A stretch of DNA of 64,000 nucleotides, taken from positions 5,607,734 to 5,671,733 of the forward strand of contig NC_031499.1 in assembly GCF_000237925.1 (NCBI RefSeq), read 5' to 3'. The notes under the pieces were generated by a model. That model saw nothing but the letters and a program-made list of their open reading frames with translations, was not told where the DNA came from and did not search any database. Positions 52,201-61,240 of the stretch are shown piece by piece (positions within the stretch are counted from its first letter, which is position 1; the number at the start of each line of letters is the position of its first letter). Both the position numbers and the translations under genes were made by a program. The stretch is from Schistosoma mansoni. Its lineage: Eukaryota > Platyhelminthes > Trematoda > Strigeidida > Schistosomatidae.

Positions 52201-55200
52201 AATTTCAGCTTTCCAGTTATTCAATCTTCAAAATTCAAGCAATATTTAGATGATTGTTTAACCAATAGAAAACAATTACTTGTTGAACAATTTCAAGTAA
52301 GTCTTTGAAAAAAAATCAATTTCAGTAATTAGATGATTTAATATTTTCATAGTTGAAATCATGAGTCACTTGAAGCTAGACCACCAGGGAAAACCTGGAA
52401 GCACTGGACGGCCGTTTCGTCCTATTGTGGGATTCCTCAGCAGTGCGCATCCTCGAACCTGCACTCGCGAGATTCGAACCCAGGACTTACCAGTTTCGCG
52501 CCAGAGCACTTAACCGATAGATCACTGAGACGGCATCCAACGGTGTTAATGTCTCAATTCAACCAATCCACGATGTTTTTGAGCAACCACTCACCAGTTG
52601 TCTTCAGTGAGTTGATATCTCCACAACAGACTTGGTTGAACTCCATTAGTCACTGCTTCCCACTAGAACTCCAGGATATGTATCTTGAAATCAGTCACTA
52701 GTGAGCATATGATTCTAGATCAGAAGGTGTTTTGTGGAGATTTCAGTATTTTCATAGTTGAAATCATGAGTAAATTGAAACTAGACCACCATGGAAAACC
52801 TGGAAGCACTGAACAGCCGTTTCGTCCTCATGATTTCAACTATGAAAATACTGAAATCTCCACAAAACCCCTTCTGATCATAAATGATTTAAGTAAATGG
52901 ATTTATAATTTTATTTAATGAACTAAATACATGAATTGGTCACCTTATGAGTAGTTAATATCATCTTTCATTTTCCAATTTTCATCAAAACCTGTTAGTC
53001 AGTCTTTTTCTTATAGTGACTACAACTGTTTACATTGGTTCGAAATAGTCAGTTTAATGCTCGCTTTTAATTATAAAGGTGTTTAGATGGTAAATTTGCC
53101 TTGGTAACACATGTTGACAAGTATTAGTGATTGTATCGTGTTTTGCATCCATAAGGTCCAAAGACGAAGTCGTACTGCTGACTGTACAGAGGTATGACGG
53201 CAGTAAGGTGTTTCCTTCAGACAACCAGCATAACAGCGATGCTGCCCTCAAGGAGGGGTGGGGTTAGAAAAGGTCGACCCTAAAAATGCACACCTCGCCT
53301 TATCCCACGGATTTCCGTCTCCGGCGGTAAGGTCCTTTGAAGAACGGAGCTAACACGTCAAAAATTCCCCACAAAAAGGCCGTACGTGACCGGCCTCAAG
53401 AAGTTGTCCCTTGGGCACTGCGGTCACGCTCCCAGGTCGTTATGACCAACACTAATCCAACTTCTTTTTCAGGTCCCCCAAAAAATACCCTTCCACGGTG
53501 TGGGCAACCGGGAAGTGATATTAGCCCTCATACCCTTAACTGCACACGAGACCAAATTGGTCACATTCAAATCCTTCTTAGTAGCAGGTAAATGAATCAA
53601 TCTATCTTTGTGAATGTATATTCATTGAACTTTGTTACACAAAAACTGAGTGATAATAAACTTTCGGATTAATCGATTCATAGTGTTTATTTTTAATGAA
53701 ACTAGACGGGAGGAGAATTCGTGCTAATCAGATTGAGATATCATTCACTCTATATTTTTGACTTTCCATTTTAGCTAGTTTATTTATCTCTGTCTTAATC
53801 AATTCAATATGCTTGGTTAATGGTCAATAGAACCCATAAAACATGATCTGGTCAACAATTAGCGGTTAATTAATTATAAACACTTCAATCCTACATGAAT
53901 CCAGTCGCTACTTGAATACATCAGCCTGTGAAACTGGGTGATCAGATATAAATCCTACAGGGAGAGTCGTCCCTCTCAATATTACAAGTACACCGTACCA
54001 GCTAGTCTCAAGTAGTATGAAACCTAAGTCAAACAAGGTTTATTGTCGATTACACACAACCACCCAGTATCTCAAGTCTTTTTTTTAAAACTGGTTCTCC
54101 GTAAAAAGAACTCTTCGTTGAACTAATCTTTCTTGTCTTAAGAACCCATCAGTTATAATTTCACTCAATATTACATGTAAATGACTACTTGCCAAGTGCT
54201 GTGCTAGGATTATTTTGCAAATAAAAAATACTGAAATAGGTGATAAAGAAGTAAGCTTTGTATAATAGAGAGGAATTTTTTTGGTATATGACTATACTAT
54301 TCACAAATCATTGGTCAAATAAAAATAGATCGTATCGAGGTCAAACTATATCATAGTAATAGGCGTTTAAAATAGATTTTGATTGGTCAGTTATGAAAAG
54401 TAATGGTAAATATTAAGAATGTGAGCTATCTTGAGAAGCCCTTTAAATAATCCTCACAAATATTAGCTAATCCGTGTTAGGTAGAGACAGGTATCTACCT
54501 CAGACAATGGAAGGTGGTAGCTCAATTTCTTGGATTGGTTGAATTTAGACATTAACACCGTTGGATGCCGGCTCAGCGGTTTTAGAAGTTAGGAGTCCAC
54601 GCACGAGACAGAAGACCCTGGGTTCGAGTCCCACGTGTGGGATCGTGAATGAGCACTGCTGGGGAGTCACATACTAGAACGAAACGGATGTTCAATGCTT
54701 TCAGGTTTTCAATAGTGGTCTAGCATCGATCGATTCATGATCTCAATCAAAATATTAGTATGCCGAAAATGAGATAATTAACAACGAATGCATTGATTTT
54801 ATATCATTAATGAACTTTTAATTCATTTTGATATTGCTTGTTTGAATCTTCCCATTGATGTTTTGAACTGCAATTGATTAGTCTCCTATTTGCATATGTG
54901 CATCCTGTGTGGATTGCCTCGATATTGCCTCAAGTCACAAGCATTGTAAGTAAAGATGGATGGTGGCTAGAAGTATATTCTAGGGTGCGTGTTTCATCCT
55001 ATTCGGGATTCGTCAGATGGGTGTACCTGCATACCGGAGTTGATGTTCACACCATTGCACAGGTTACTCGCTATCTGGACTCAGAAGCTAAGTAGATAAC
55101 GCAATGATGTTTGAAGCGAAAGGTACTGGGTTCGAGTCCTAGTGTGAACATCAACTCTTAGATGCAGGTACAACCAGTTAACGAGTCCCGAATAGGACGA

Positions 55201-58200
55201 AACACGCGTCCTGGTTTTCACTACTAGCCACCATCCATCTTTGCTTATTAATGGACTTTTCCAAATTGTCCATCAGTAATACTTCAGTTTTGAATTCAAA
55301 GAACAGTCAACAGTGTTAGGAATAAGATATACATTTAAAGTTAGGAATAAAGTATATAGATCAACCGTATAACCTAATCACAATCTTATTTCCTATCCTA
55401 AATCATAATCTTAAATTCAAACCATAAACCATAGTCTTGAATCCTAACCATTAAGTATTTGATAATATTTTCATCGATAAAACTAATCATCTGCTTTCAA
55501 CAGATAATATTCTGTTTCGATACATATTCCCTGTGACCTATAAAAAGTTGTTTGTTTCTGGTTGACTTATCCTTATTCTTAATGTTCTCTATAATGAATT
55601 ATTTTCTACTCTTTTCAGACAATATGTTTTAAAAGTTATGAATTGGAAAAAACCAACGAATTAACATATCATGCTGCAGTTCATCCACAGAATTACTATT
55701 TAAATCGTTATAATGATATATTAGCTTGTAAGTTATTAAACAAATTACTAGATAAATTCACTTAGTATTGTTTGTTTGAATCTTCTCATTGATGTTTTAG
55801 GACTGCAACTGGTCAGTCTCTAATTCGCATATGTGCATACTGTGAGTATTGCCTCGATATAGCTTAAATTCACAAGCATGGTAAGCAAAGATGGATAGTG
55901 ACTAGCAGTGGAATCCAGTTTGACGCGCGTTTCGTCCTATTTGGGACTTGTCAACTGGATGTACCTGCATCTCAGAGTTGATGTTTACTGTGGGACTCGA
56001 ACCTAGTACCTTTCGCTTCAAACGCCATCCCGTTATCCACTCAGCCACTGAGTCCTGATAGCCACTTGCTTGTGCAATGGGGTGGAGTTTAAATTCACTT
56101 GGTATTGTTTGTTTGAACCTTCCCATTACTAGATATATTACGTCGTCTGTCCAACTTGATCAAAAATTTATTTTAACAAATCTTAGTTACAACACTTAAC
56201 CTCATGAAAATTCACCTAGTTTATAGGAATACGCTAGATTCTTTCTGCTTTTTGTCGTTCAAAAAATTCTTGAAAGTTTTCAGAATTCAGTCTTTTTAGT
56301 TACTTAGTTAATTCATATTTTGCTAGCATTGTATATTAAAACGATTTTCCGATATTGAGTTCATTAACATTCATTGAGACAGTGAATTGGTTGTTGGAAA
56401 ACAAAAGAGATCGCACATATTTGATATGCTTAATAAAATGGGAGGTTGATAGTTGACCACGAATTAATTATCCTTGTAGTCATAACTACACTAACCGTAA
56501 CTGTTGATCTATTTAAAAAGTGTTTTCATTTTGCAATGCATTATCTCTATGATGAGACCTTGACATTTCATGAATTTTCAAGAATTCTTCTTAAGCTTCA
56601 TCATAGTATTCCAGTTCGTATATTTATTCAACAATATTTATGAAATTAGTTGCATTTAACTCATCTGCTTTGGTGGGTGGCCTGCCTAACCAGTGGGCTG
56701 GTAGGACTTCCTTCTCCATCCCGTCATTTAAGCCCCCAAATGCCCTGGCACGGCCGAGAGTGGGAAGATTCCGCTCTCCCTCTCCAAATGCTCTCACATA
56801 GCCACGCGTATATAGCCTCTGCCAGGGAAGTCATACCCACTACCTTCTCGTGGTGGGGGTGTTATTTACGAAATTGAGAGGACGAAAAGCGAATTCGCGG
56901 CGCTTAAACCGGGTTGGTGGACACGGATGGTCCACTTAGGGGAGTTGGAAAACCCTGATTACAAACCAATGGTACACATGGGCTCCAGTATCCAGAGGGA
57001 ACAAATGGCATATGAACCAATTGTTGGTCACCAGCTACTATGGGATTGCATCTCCTTATGATGTTCCACTGCCTTTTGTATCAGATCTTTAGGTGTGGCT
57101 CCTTAAGAAAACCACCTGTTTCGGTTTGGGCACCCGGGTAGTATCACAGCCCTCACACAAATGAAATAAGATTTGTGTGGCGTATATGTATCTGGTGCCC
57201 TTTTGTACCTATATTTATGTGTTTAAATAAATAAATAACCTGTTCCATTTTCTATTTATACTCATTAAAAATTCTACATCATTATCAGAAAGATAGGTAA
57301 AATTGAATTCATTCTTACAATCATTTCATACCAAGAATTAAAACTAATGTCTGTAACGTTCACAGTTTAAAATGAGGAATTTACACTGCGATAAAATGTA
57401 ACAACATAATTTCATCGTGACATCTTTCAAAAAGGAGAATGTTTCTGTTCATAGTTGTTAGTAATAATATAAACTTTACGAGATTTATATTTATTTATAC
57501 ATAGAAATGTTACCGATTGTTATCATGTGACTAAAACTCTGTATGATGATTGGTCTATCGGTCGTGTATTCTAACCCATGCAATCCTGTGTAGATCTTAG
57601 TCGAAGGAAAGTCAGACATGTTATAATGCTTCAGACAGTTTTTTGTGTTGCCTTTCATAATAAATCTGATTCCAAAGATAAATCGTGCTGAGTTTTTTTG
57701 TATGGTTTTTAATGGTCAAAACATCAACGATCACCTGCTGTCAGTAGTATGAGACCAAGTGTTGGAATATGGAAAGTTGTGGTACAATGTATTTCGAGAA
57801 AATCAAATAAGAACGACATCTTAGCATTTAAACAAAGAATGAAGTATATCATCATCAAATTTTAGTGTTCAGTGCCATACAAAATAAAGCTACTACAAAC
57901 CTGTAATTCGTGGACTTTTAATTAAATTACTAGCCGATGGTTGATGGTAGTCAAAAGAACACGCTGCTTCGTATAATTTTCAAGCTGATTACCAGTTTTC
58001 AGTAAAGTGTACCCGCAATCTTAATGGAGTAAGCGCTCTCTGTAAAATGCTAACCTGCGTCGACCGACTTCACATTCCGATATGTTACCACTGAATTATT
58101 CGGATTACAACTGATATCCTATAGGACTTTAGGTTCAGGGTTATCTCCTGACTACCTATAACCACCGAACATCGCACCATTGTGTAGGCTAAAACTGGTG

Positions 58201-58437
58201 ACCATACTGTAACTGAATCATATAAGCACTAAATTGTTAGACAAACATGAATGACATTGGTTACTGCTCACCGATGAATCAATTAAACACATGATTTTAT
58301 TTATTTGACTTACAAAACAAATAGTTTTCTGGTTTGCTTATCCCTTTACACATTTCTGTTTTTTTTTCACTTCAGATGACCAAACACGAATTGTCTTAAA
58401 AAATACAAACGATCAGAATCCAGTAACATTTTCTGAG
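43080..58437 (+). CDS. Tyrosine phosphatase-like gene, partial, with a frameshift
   Basis: Phase-compatible exons: 43080-43242, 44593-44711, 48070-48353, 52209-52296, 55619-55728, 58376-58437. The last three spell the start of a receptor-type PTP domain: FPVIQSSKFKQYLDD...LLVEQFQ (juxtamembrane pattern), then HPQNYYLNRYNDILAYDQTR and IVLKN, matching the PEN..KNRY.DILPYD..RV block. The first three exons encode about 188 residues I do not recognise (SLAKNAAPLHNQIRRALVF, LNGPHCAARFINIFGLKN). At 55680 a third T shifts the frame. With one base fewer the exon length would also give the phase the next exon needs. The rest of the PTP domain, including the HC(x5)R loop, was not found. It may be a dying gene, a sequence error or a gene continuing past the gap. 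Confidence 0.55.
43243..44592. other. Intron without recognised features
   Basis: AT-rich, no repeat family recognised. Confidence 0.35.
44593..44711 (+). CDS. Candidate exon (phosphatase-like gene), hydrophobic stretch
   Basis: Two bases complete the split codon, then HNQIRRALVFTVLAFHVFPA and QYAWAQP, ending at a perfect gtaagt. ALVFTVLAFHVF is hydrophobic but short for a membrane span. Confidence 0.45.
45480..46000 (+). pseudogene. Decayed gypsy-type pol (protease end, RT start, integrase tail)
   Basis: LVDLDVLEKLGIMDIPINSFCN is the end of the aspartic protease/linker of K02A2.6-type gypsy elements. It is followed by HNSLRHCTRMKAHSPVKPDAKPIFR, the start of the reverse transcriptase (the usual form is C.K.KAHL.LKPDA.P.FR). 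After a stop at about 45850, RPGRIVRKKWNVACEVSVGS resembles the integrase C-terminal tail. Most of RT, RNase H and integrase is therefore deleted. A KPKTHKKKS basic patch near 44870 may be gag residue. Different lineage from the Boudicca-like element. Confidence 0.6.
46340..47350 (-). pseudogene. SR2-like LINE endonuclease remnant
   Basis: On the minus strand the pieces match 63194-64000 in order: LLYSGHEKENAPHTQGVALM, VGWESHRSRIIEASF, GITMDFVQCCAPTN, DHTILMRDLNSKVGMDNTGY, then FANMCAF...GGTIFPHKRMHNATL and DQIYHICINRRFRKAAEDVR. Gly-to-Arg in the GDLN block and several stops make it inactive. Confidence 0.85.
47390..47530 (-). repeat. SR2-type 5' leader fragment
   Basis: ggttattttctacggggctgggttgctgg (in parts) is shared with 5810-5900. 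It lies upstream of the endonuclease remnant in the LINE orientation. Confidence 0.45.
48070..48353 (+). CDS. Candidate exon (phosphatase-like gene)
   Basis: 284 bases after tttcataag, ending AG|gtaaga in phase 2. Long open frame with protein-like content (DYYITLNGPHCAARFINIFG, VPQKEYKLLHHPNLN). Domain not recognised. Confidence 0.5.
48354..49565. other. Intron with a short SINE-end fragment
   Basis: 48590-48650 repeats the block attgaaatcatgatttcaac...caaaaacccctt found in the fold-back at 52718-52880. A possible alternative exon, 49385-49479 (ending TCATT|gtaagt), is phase-compatible with 52209 but not with 48353. Confidence 0.4.
49570..49800 (-). repeat. tRNA-derived SINE, subtype II, dead hammerhead
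   Basis: On the minus strand the tRNA-like head (gaatagcttatccgcaacgt and ggttcgaata) and hammerhead (acaggtac...aagtgccagctagcacgaaacc) align with 60928-61240. The core reads AUGAUAA where CUGACGA is expected, so C3 and G8 are lost. Confidence 0.7.
50665..50880 (+). repeat. Dispersed repeat (gcagaggctgagatt family), copy 2
   Basis: Paired with 22780-22985; longer here, ending near ttctgattggcggtcttg. No coding capacity. Confidence 0.45.
50881..51800. other. No recognisable feature
   Basis: AT-rich intronic sequence. Confidence 0.35.
51815..52020 (+). repeat. tRNA-derived SINE (Sm-alpha type, subtype I)
   Basis: A-box-like tagctaagtgaataac (51863-51878) and B-box-like gggttagagtccc (51906-51918) precede an intact hammerhead (51942-52002). 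This fits the published Sm-alpha design of an internal pol III promoter upstream of a self-cleaving ribozyme. Confidence 0.88.
51942..52002 (+). ncRNA. Hammerhead ribozyme, intact, subtype I
   Basis: Core CUGACGA at 51956-51962, stem II GUCC/GGAC with a short loop, GAAA at 51977-51980, minimal stem III (cgcgcg), cleavage site GUC, stem I UCCAG/CUGGA, and outer GCAG/CUGC with the internal bulges that form tertiary contacts in schistosome hammerheads. Every invariant core base is present. Acts in cis on SINE RNA. Confidence 0.93.
52209..52296 (+). CDS. Candidate exon: PTP juxtamembrane motif
   Basis: 88 bases, tttcag acceptor and gtaagt donor. FPVIQSSKFKQYLDDCLTNR then LLVEQFQ follows the (I/F)PV..F..Y......L..EF..L pattern preceding the first PTP domain of receptor phosphatases. 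Confidence 0.6.
52337..52735 (-). repeat. tRNA-derived SINE, subtype III
   Basis: Minus strand: gtctcagtgatctatcggtt (A box region), gggttcgaatctcg (B box), then a hammerhead. The 3' unique part (ctggtggtctagcttcaa) and 5' part (cagtgagttg...) align with 60076-60500. Confidence 0.85.
52401..52446 (-). ncRNA. Hammerhead ribozyme, subtype III, one stem II defect
   Basis: gcactg/cagtgc stem I, core CUGAGGA, GAAA and GUC all kept; stem III is cggccg. The 10.1 base is A where G is expected, giving an A.C mismatch at the base of stem II. That pair is usually critical, so activity may be weak. Confidence 0.8.
52718..52880. repeat. Perfect-looking fold-back of SINE end sequence
   Basis: About 52 bases (gatcagaaggtgttttgtgg...gaaatcatgag) are repeated inverted at 52827-52880, around a 57-base loop with a truncated hammerhead half (gcactgaacagccgtttcgt). 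Confidence 0.85.
53088..53590 (+). repeat. GC-rich segment, possibly LINE 5' leader
   Basis: It stands out by composition (ctcaaggaggggtggggtt, atttccgtctccggcgg). It has an 84-codon open frame with no recognised domain. Likely part of an RTE-type leader, but this is inferred from composition only. Confidence 0.3.
53591..54460. other. Intron with a decayed SINE
   Basis: 53905-54080 (+) is a subtype II SINE relic: cagggagagt...ccctctcaatattacaag and tagtatgaaacctaagtc align with 61000-61075, but the core reads CUAGUCU. The rest is featureless. Confidence 0.5.
54470..54740 (+). repeat. tRNA-derived SINE, subtype III, dead hammerhead
   Basis: ggctcagcggttttagaag and gggttcgagtccc are the promoter boxes. 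The hammerhead at about 54652-54700 has CUGGGGA (A6 to G) and a broken stem II. Confidence 0.8.
54838..55048 (-). repeat. tRNA-derived SINE, subtype I, truncated, minus copy
   Basis: Minus-strand hammerhead CUGACGA...GAAA with the core kept, but the cleavage triplet changed from GUC to ACC. The tRNA part is cut where the plus-strand copy at 55049 begins. Confidence 0.75.
55049..55245 (+). repeat. tRNA-derived SINE, subtype I, degenerate hammerhead
   Basis: aagctaagtagataac and gggttcgagtcct boxes are good. The hammerhead (about 55170-55225) has core UUAACGA, so C3 and G5 are lost, although stems I and II and the GUC site remain. Confidence 0.8.
55619..55728 (+). pseudogene. PTP-domain exon with one extra base
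   Basis: cttttcag acceptor and gtaagt donor. The first half reads YELEKTNELTYHAAV in the incoming frame. The second half reads HPQNYYLNRYNDILA one base later. The in-frame continuation stops at TAA within 12 codons. Confidence 0.6.
55758..56128 (-). repeat. Sm-alpha-type unit bounded by 37-base direct repeats
   Basis: 55758-55794 and 56092-56128 are direct repeats (aattcactt.gtattgtttg...) 334 bases apart. That spacing matches the known ~335-base unit of Sm-alpha satellite. In between, on the minus strand, are tRNA boxes (ggctgagtggataac, ggttcgagtccc) and a hammerhead with core UUGACAA (C3 and G8 lost). Confidence 0.8.
56129..56660. other. Intron without recognised features
   Basis: AT-rich, nothing supported. 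Confidence 0.35.
56665..57236 (+). mobile_element. 520-base retroposon family copy, plus orientation
   Basis: It runs from cccccaaatgccctggc (about 56730) through gacgaaaagcgaattcg, ggggagttggaaaaccct and ccatttagg-like blocks to tgtgtttaaataaataaata at 57236. About 60 further bases upstream (ggtgggtggcctgcctaacc) may be extra head sequence. It confirms the element polarity: AT tail at the 3' end. Confidence 0.85.
57237..58020. other. Intron without recognised features
   Basis: AT-rich, nothing supported. Confidence 0.35.
58030..58290 (+). repeat. tRNA-derived SINE, subtype II, heavily decayed
   Basis: It aligns to 61020-61240 in order: ggattacaa, ttcagggttatctcctga, ctataaccaccga, actggtgaccatactg, gcactaaattgttag, gctcaccgatgaatcaat. 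No usable hammerhead core. Confidence 0.65.
58376..58437 (+). CDS. PTP-domain exon YDQTRIVLKN
   Basis: cttcag acceptor, gtaact donor. With one base from the previous exon it gives YDQTRIVLKNTNDQNPVTFS. The expected next block (DYINASY) is absent in the following sequence. Confidence 0.6.
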
Positions 58438-58559
58438 GTAACTGTTTTTAGAAAAATTGGTTATCTTTGTTAGTTACCTTAAACAAGTTCCTTCGATAGT
58501 GAGTCAAATTACTAGAGCAATCTATAGTTTTACATCACGGATTGATCCTAATTAGGTAA

Positions 58560-58720
58560 CTGCTGAGAACTAGGAGGCAATGAACAGCTGTTTCGGGGTA
58601 CTGTGGAACTGCTCATCAGTGCACTTTCACAACTCCACGAACAGTCAAATCCAGGAGCTTCAAAACTTGTGATGAACGCTTCAACTTTTAGTCCATTGAG
58701 TTTGCATCCTATAATCTAAC
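58560..58720 (-). repeat. tRNA-derived SINE, subtype III, decayed
   Basis: The minus-strand hammerhead remnant at about 58592-58638 keeps CUGAUGA, GAAA, the palindromic stem III cagctg and a GUU site, but stem II no longer pairs. The tRNA part is barely visible. Confidence 0.65.
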
Positions 58721-60060
58721 ATCTCTAGCCTCAGTCAATTTGTGATAGTGCGCGATCAACATCTATTGTTACTGAAGATATTCGTCGTCACCCTCCCACA
58801 CAGTTGAACTCCACCATAGAACTGAAGTGTCTTGAACCGACAACGGGAACTGTTAACTTTAGTTGCAATACACTGGACATCATTATTCCCTTTCCCCCAT
58901 TTCTAATCCAAAGGATACATCTTTCTGGAAAGATTTATAAGTAAAGATAGAGAGGTGATTAATTTGAACGAACACTTCTGCTATAGTAATATGTTTGCAA
59001 AGACTTTCAAAATCTGAGTGACATAGACAAGAGAGAAATAATATCTTTAGTTGTAATAAAAACAAAGTATAGCTCCAGTTGAGAGTTCCGGAGGGAGAAA
59101 GTAGGAAATCAAAATGACAGTTTTATACATTGTTCATGTTCCAAGTCATTGAAACACAATTATAATTTAAGTAGAAGTCACACACTTTCATTCTAATACA
59201 GTTGAATTGCTTAACATTACGTAATTTAATCTGTTATGAAAATGACAAGTAAGTAAGCCATTTTCTTAGGACTTGATATCTCTAACAGTAACTGTATAAT
59301 TCGTCCAAAGAATACTTCCTGATAGAATTATATCAATTCGATAGTGGATTATTCATTTTTCACTGACAATAGACACTTTATTCCAAAAAAAGTATTGCAC
59401 AGTAACACTTCAATTAAGCTATTCATTTCGGCTAATAAACACTAATCCGTCTAGTATTCATCAGTGAAGGAAGAAACAAGCCGAAAGGATCTAATTACAT
59501 CTCAAAGTTATGGATTGACAGATTAATGATGATAGGAATGATATGACTGTTGACCTTGGTTAGATGAATAATCTGATTACTCACTATAATGTTTCTATCT
59601 TTGTATCCGACATACCTGTAATCTTAGGACATTACGTGATTTATTCAGTTTCCTCAATGTATATGTATATACATTTCCTTTAATTGCTAATGATTTTCAT
59701 ATGCATCATCGTTGACATAACTTCACTCCTATATCGCCTCTTAAATAGACCACTGATTACTAAGTCCACTAATAATGAATCAGCATTCCCTTTACCGGAA
59801 CTGGCTACTAAGTTTGCTGATACCGATTGACCCACCCAAACTCTATAACCATTATCTGTCTAAACACAGTACTACGAAAACTAACTGATTTGTTTTCTCC
59901 TATTATAACGAAAAACATACTAGCATACATCAATTACAACGTCACAATGATGCTATAAATAAGGTTATAGTCTGTACATAACAATGTTATTTGTGGAATA
60001 AAATTAATTGACTTTAATTTACAAAAGTTAAGAGATATATCAGCAGTTAGTGGACTTGAA
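58721..60060. other. No recognisable feature
   Basis: AT-rich, no repeat or coding signal supported. Confidence 0.35.
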
Positions 60061-60075
60061 ATGAAACCTTTTAAT

Positions 60076-60500
60076 CAGAAGGGGTTTTGTAGAGATTTCA
60101 GTATTTTCATAATTGAAATCATTAGTCAATTGAAGCTAGACCACCAGGGAAAACCTGGAAGCACTGGACGGTCGTTTCGTCCTATTATGGGACTCCTCAG
60201 CAGTGCGCATCCACGATCCCACACTCGCGAGATTCGAACCCAGGATCTATCAGTCTCGCGCCAGAGCACTTAACCGATAGACCACTGAGCCGGCATCCAA
60301 CGGTTTCAATGTCTAACTTCAACCAATCCACGAAGTTTGAGCAATCGTTCATAAATTGTCTTCAGTGAGTTGCTATCTCACAACAGACGTGGTTGAACTC
60401 CACTGGTCACTGCTTCTTACTAGAACTTCAGGACATGTATCTTGAAGTCAGTCACTAGTGAGCATATTATTATAATCAGAAGGTGTTTTGTAGAGATTGC
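60076..60500 (-). repeat. tRNA-derived SINE, subtype III, well preserved
   Basis: Minus strand: ggctcagtggtctatcgg (A box) and gggttcgaatctcg (B box), then an intact hammerhead. Repeated ends (aatcagaaggggttttgtag and aatcagaaggtgttttgtag) lie at 60074 and 60473, in direct orientation about 400 bases apart. Confidence 0.88.
60161..60206 (-). ncRNA. Hammerhead ribozyme, intact, subtype III
   Basis: Stem I GCACUG/CAGUGC, core CUGAGGA, stem II GUCC/GGAC with a six-base loop, GAAA, short stem III (cgaccg) and GUC cleavage site. All invariant bases are present. Confidence 0.9.
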
Positions 60501-60689
60501 AGGTTTTCCATGGTGGTCTAGGTTCAATCGACTCATGACTTCAACTATAAACTTTTTAATTAGAGAAATCTAAAAATAAACAATAAAAAATATAGATTTG
60601 TCGATCTACAAATTCCACATTTTCTATTTATTCGCTCATAATAACTAACATTTATATTAAATACAGTGCTTTGTTTTTGTTATACTTAG

Positions 60690-60845
60690 GAATAATAATA
60701 TTTCTTTATTATGCGGTGAATCGTTCTCCATTTCAACTTTCTTGAACAATTTCGATAATGCAATGAGAAGACGAAGTTTATCAGAATTATGTGATATATT
60801 AGCGCAATACATTTCGAACAATCTGATCACACATACTTGTTAAGA
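60690..60845 (+). CDS. Possible terminal exon, unassigned
   Basis: Acceptor ttatacttag, then 51 codons to TAA (GESFSISTFLNNFDNAMRRR, SLSELCDILAQYISNNL). The composition is protein-like, but the phase does not fit the phosphatase exon at 58437 without another exon. Its 3' part (60745-60896) is present inverted at 62768-62917, so it could also be repeat-borne. Domain not recognised. Confidence 0.3.
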
Positions 60846-60927
60846 CATTTTTATATGAAAATTAAAAGGTCAACTAGACAGGTTAAGGTAAGAAAATAAA
60901 TAAAGTACACAAAAACAATGTAATATG

Positions 60928-61240
60928 TGTCGCGGCCCGAATAGCTCAGTGGTAACGTCTCTGACTGTGAAGCTGAGTGACACGGGATCGAATCCGCCAG
61001 GGAGCATCAGTTCCCTCAAGATTACAGGTACACCTTGCTGACGAGTGCCAAGTAGCACGAAACCCGGGTCCAGGGTTTCCTGTTGACCACCTCCAATCAC
61101 CATGTTACCCTAATATATATAGTGCCCGCAGTGTCGAGCCACCTAGACTGGTGGCCACATTGCAACTTGATCGATAGCATTCGATCAGCACTAAGGACCT
61201 GACACGTATGAGATTGATCACCGCCCAGTGATCAATCAAT
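60928..61240 (+). repeat. tRNA-derived SINE, subtype II, well preserved
   Basis: The tRNA-like head gcccgaatagctcagtgg...ggatcgaatcc (60934-60992) is followed by an intact hammerhead and a ~150-base 3' body (ctaatatatatagtgcccgc, gccacctagactggtggcc, gatcaccgcccagtgatcaa). It is inserted in the Penelope-like region. Confidence 0.88.
61025..61082 (+). ncRNA. Hammerhead ribozyme, intact, subtype II
   Basis: Core CUGACGA, stem II GUGC/GCAC, GAAA, stem III CCC/GGG without loop, GUC site, stem I CCUUG/CAGGG and outer CAGG/CCUG. Stem III is longer than in subtype I. Confidence 0.9.

Noticed and set aside
53337-53591. 84-codon plus-strand frame in GC-rich DNA
   Set aside because: No recognised domain; likely a repeat leader, so not called as a gene.
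60928-60995. Genuine tRNA gene
   Set aside because: A and B boxes are good but there is no cloverleaf acceptor stem, and the sequence continues into a hammerhead. It is a SINE head. The same holds for the heads at 51850, 52480, 54570, 55090, 56010 and 60270.
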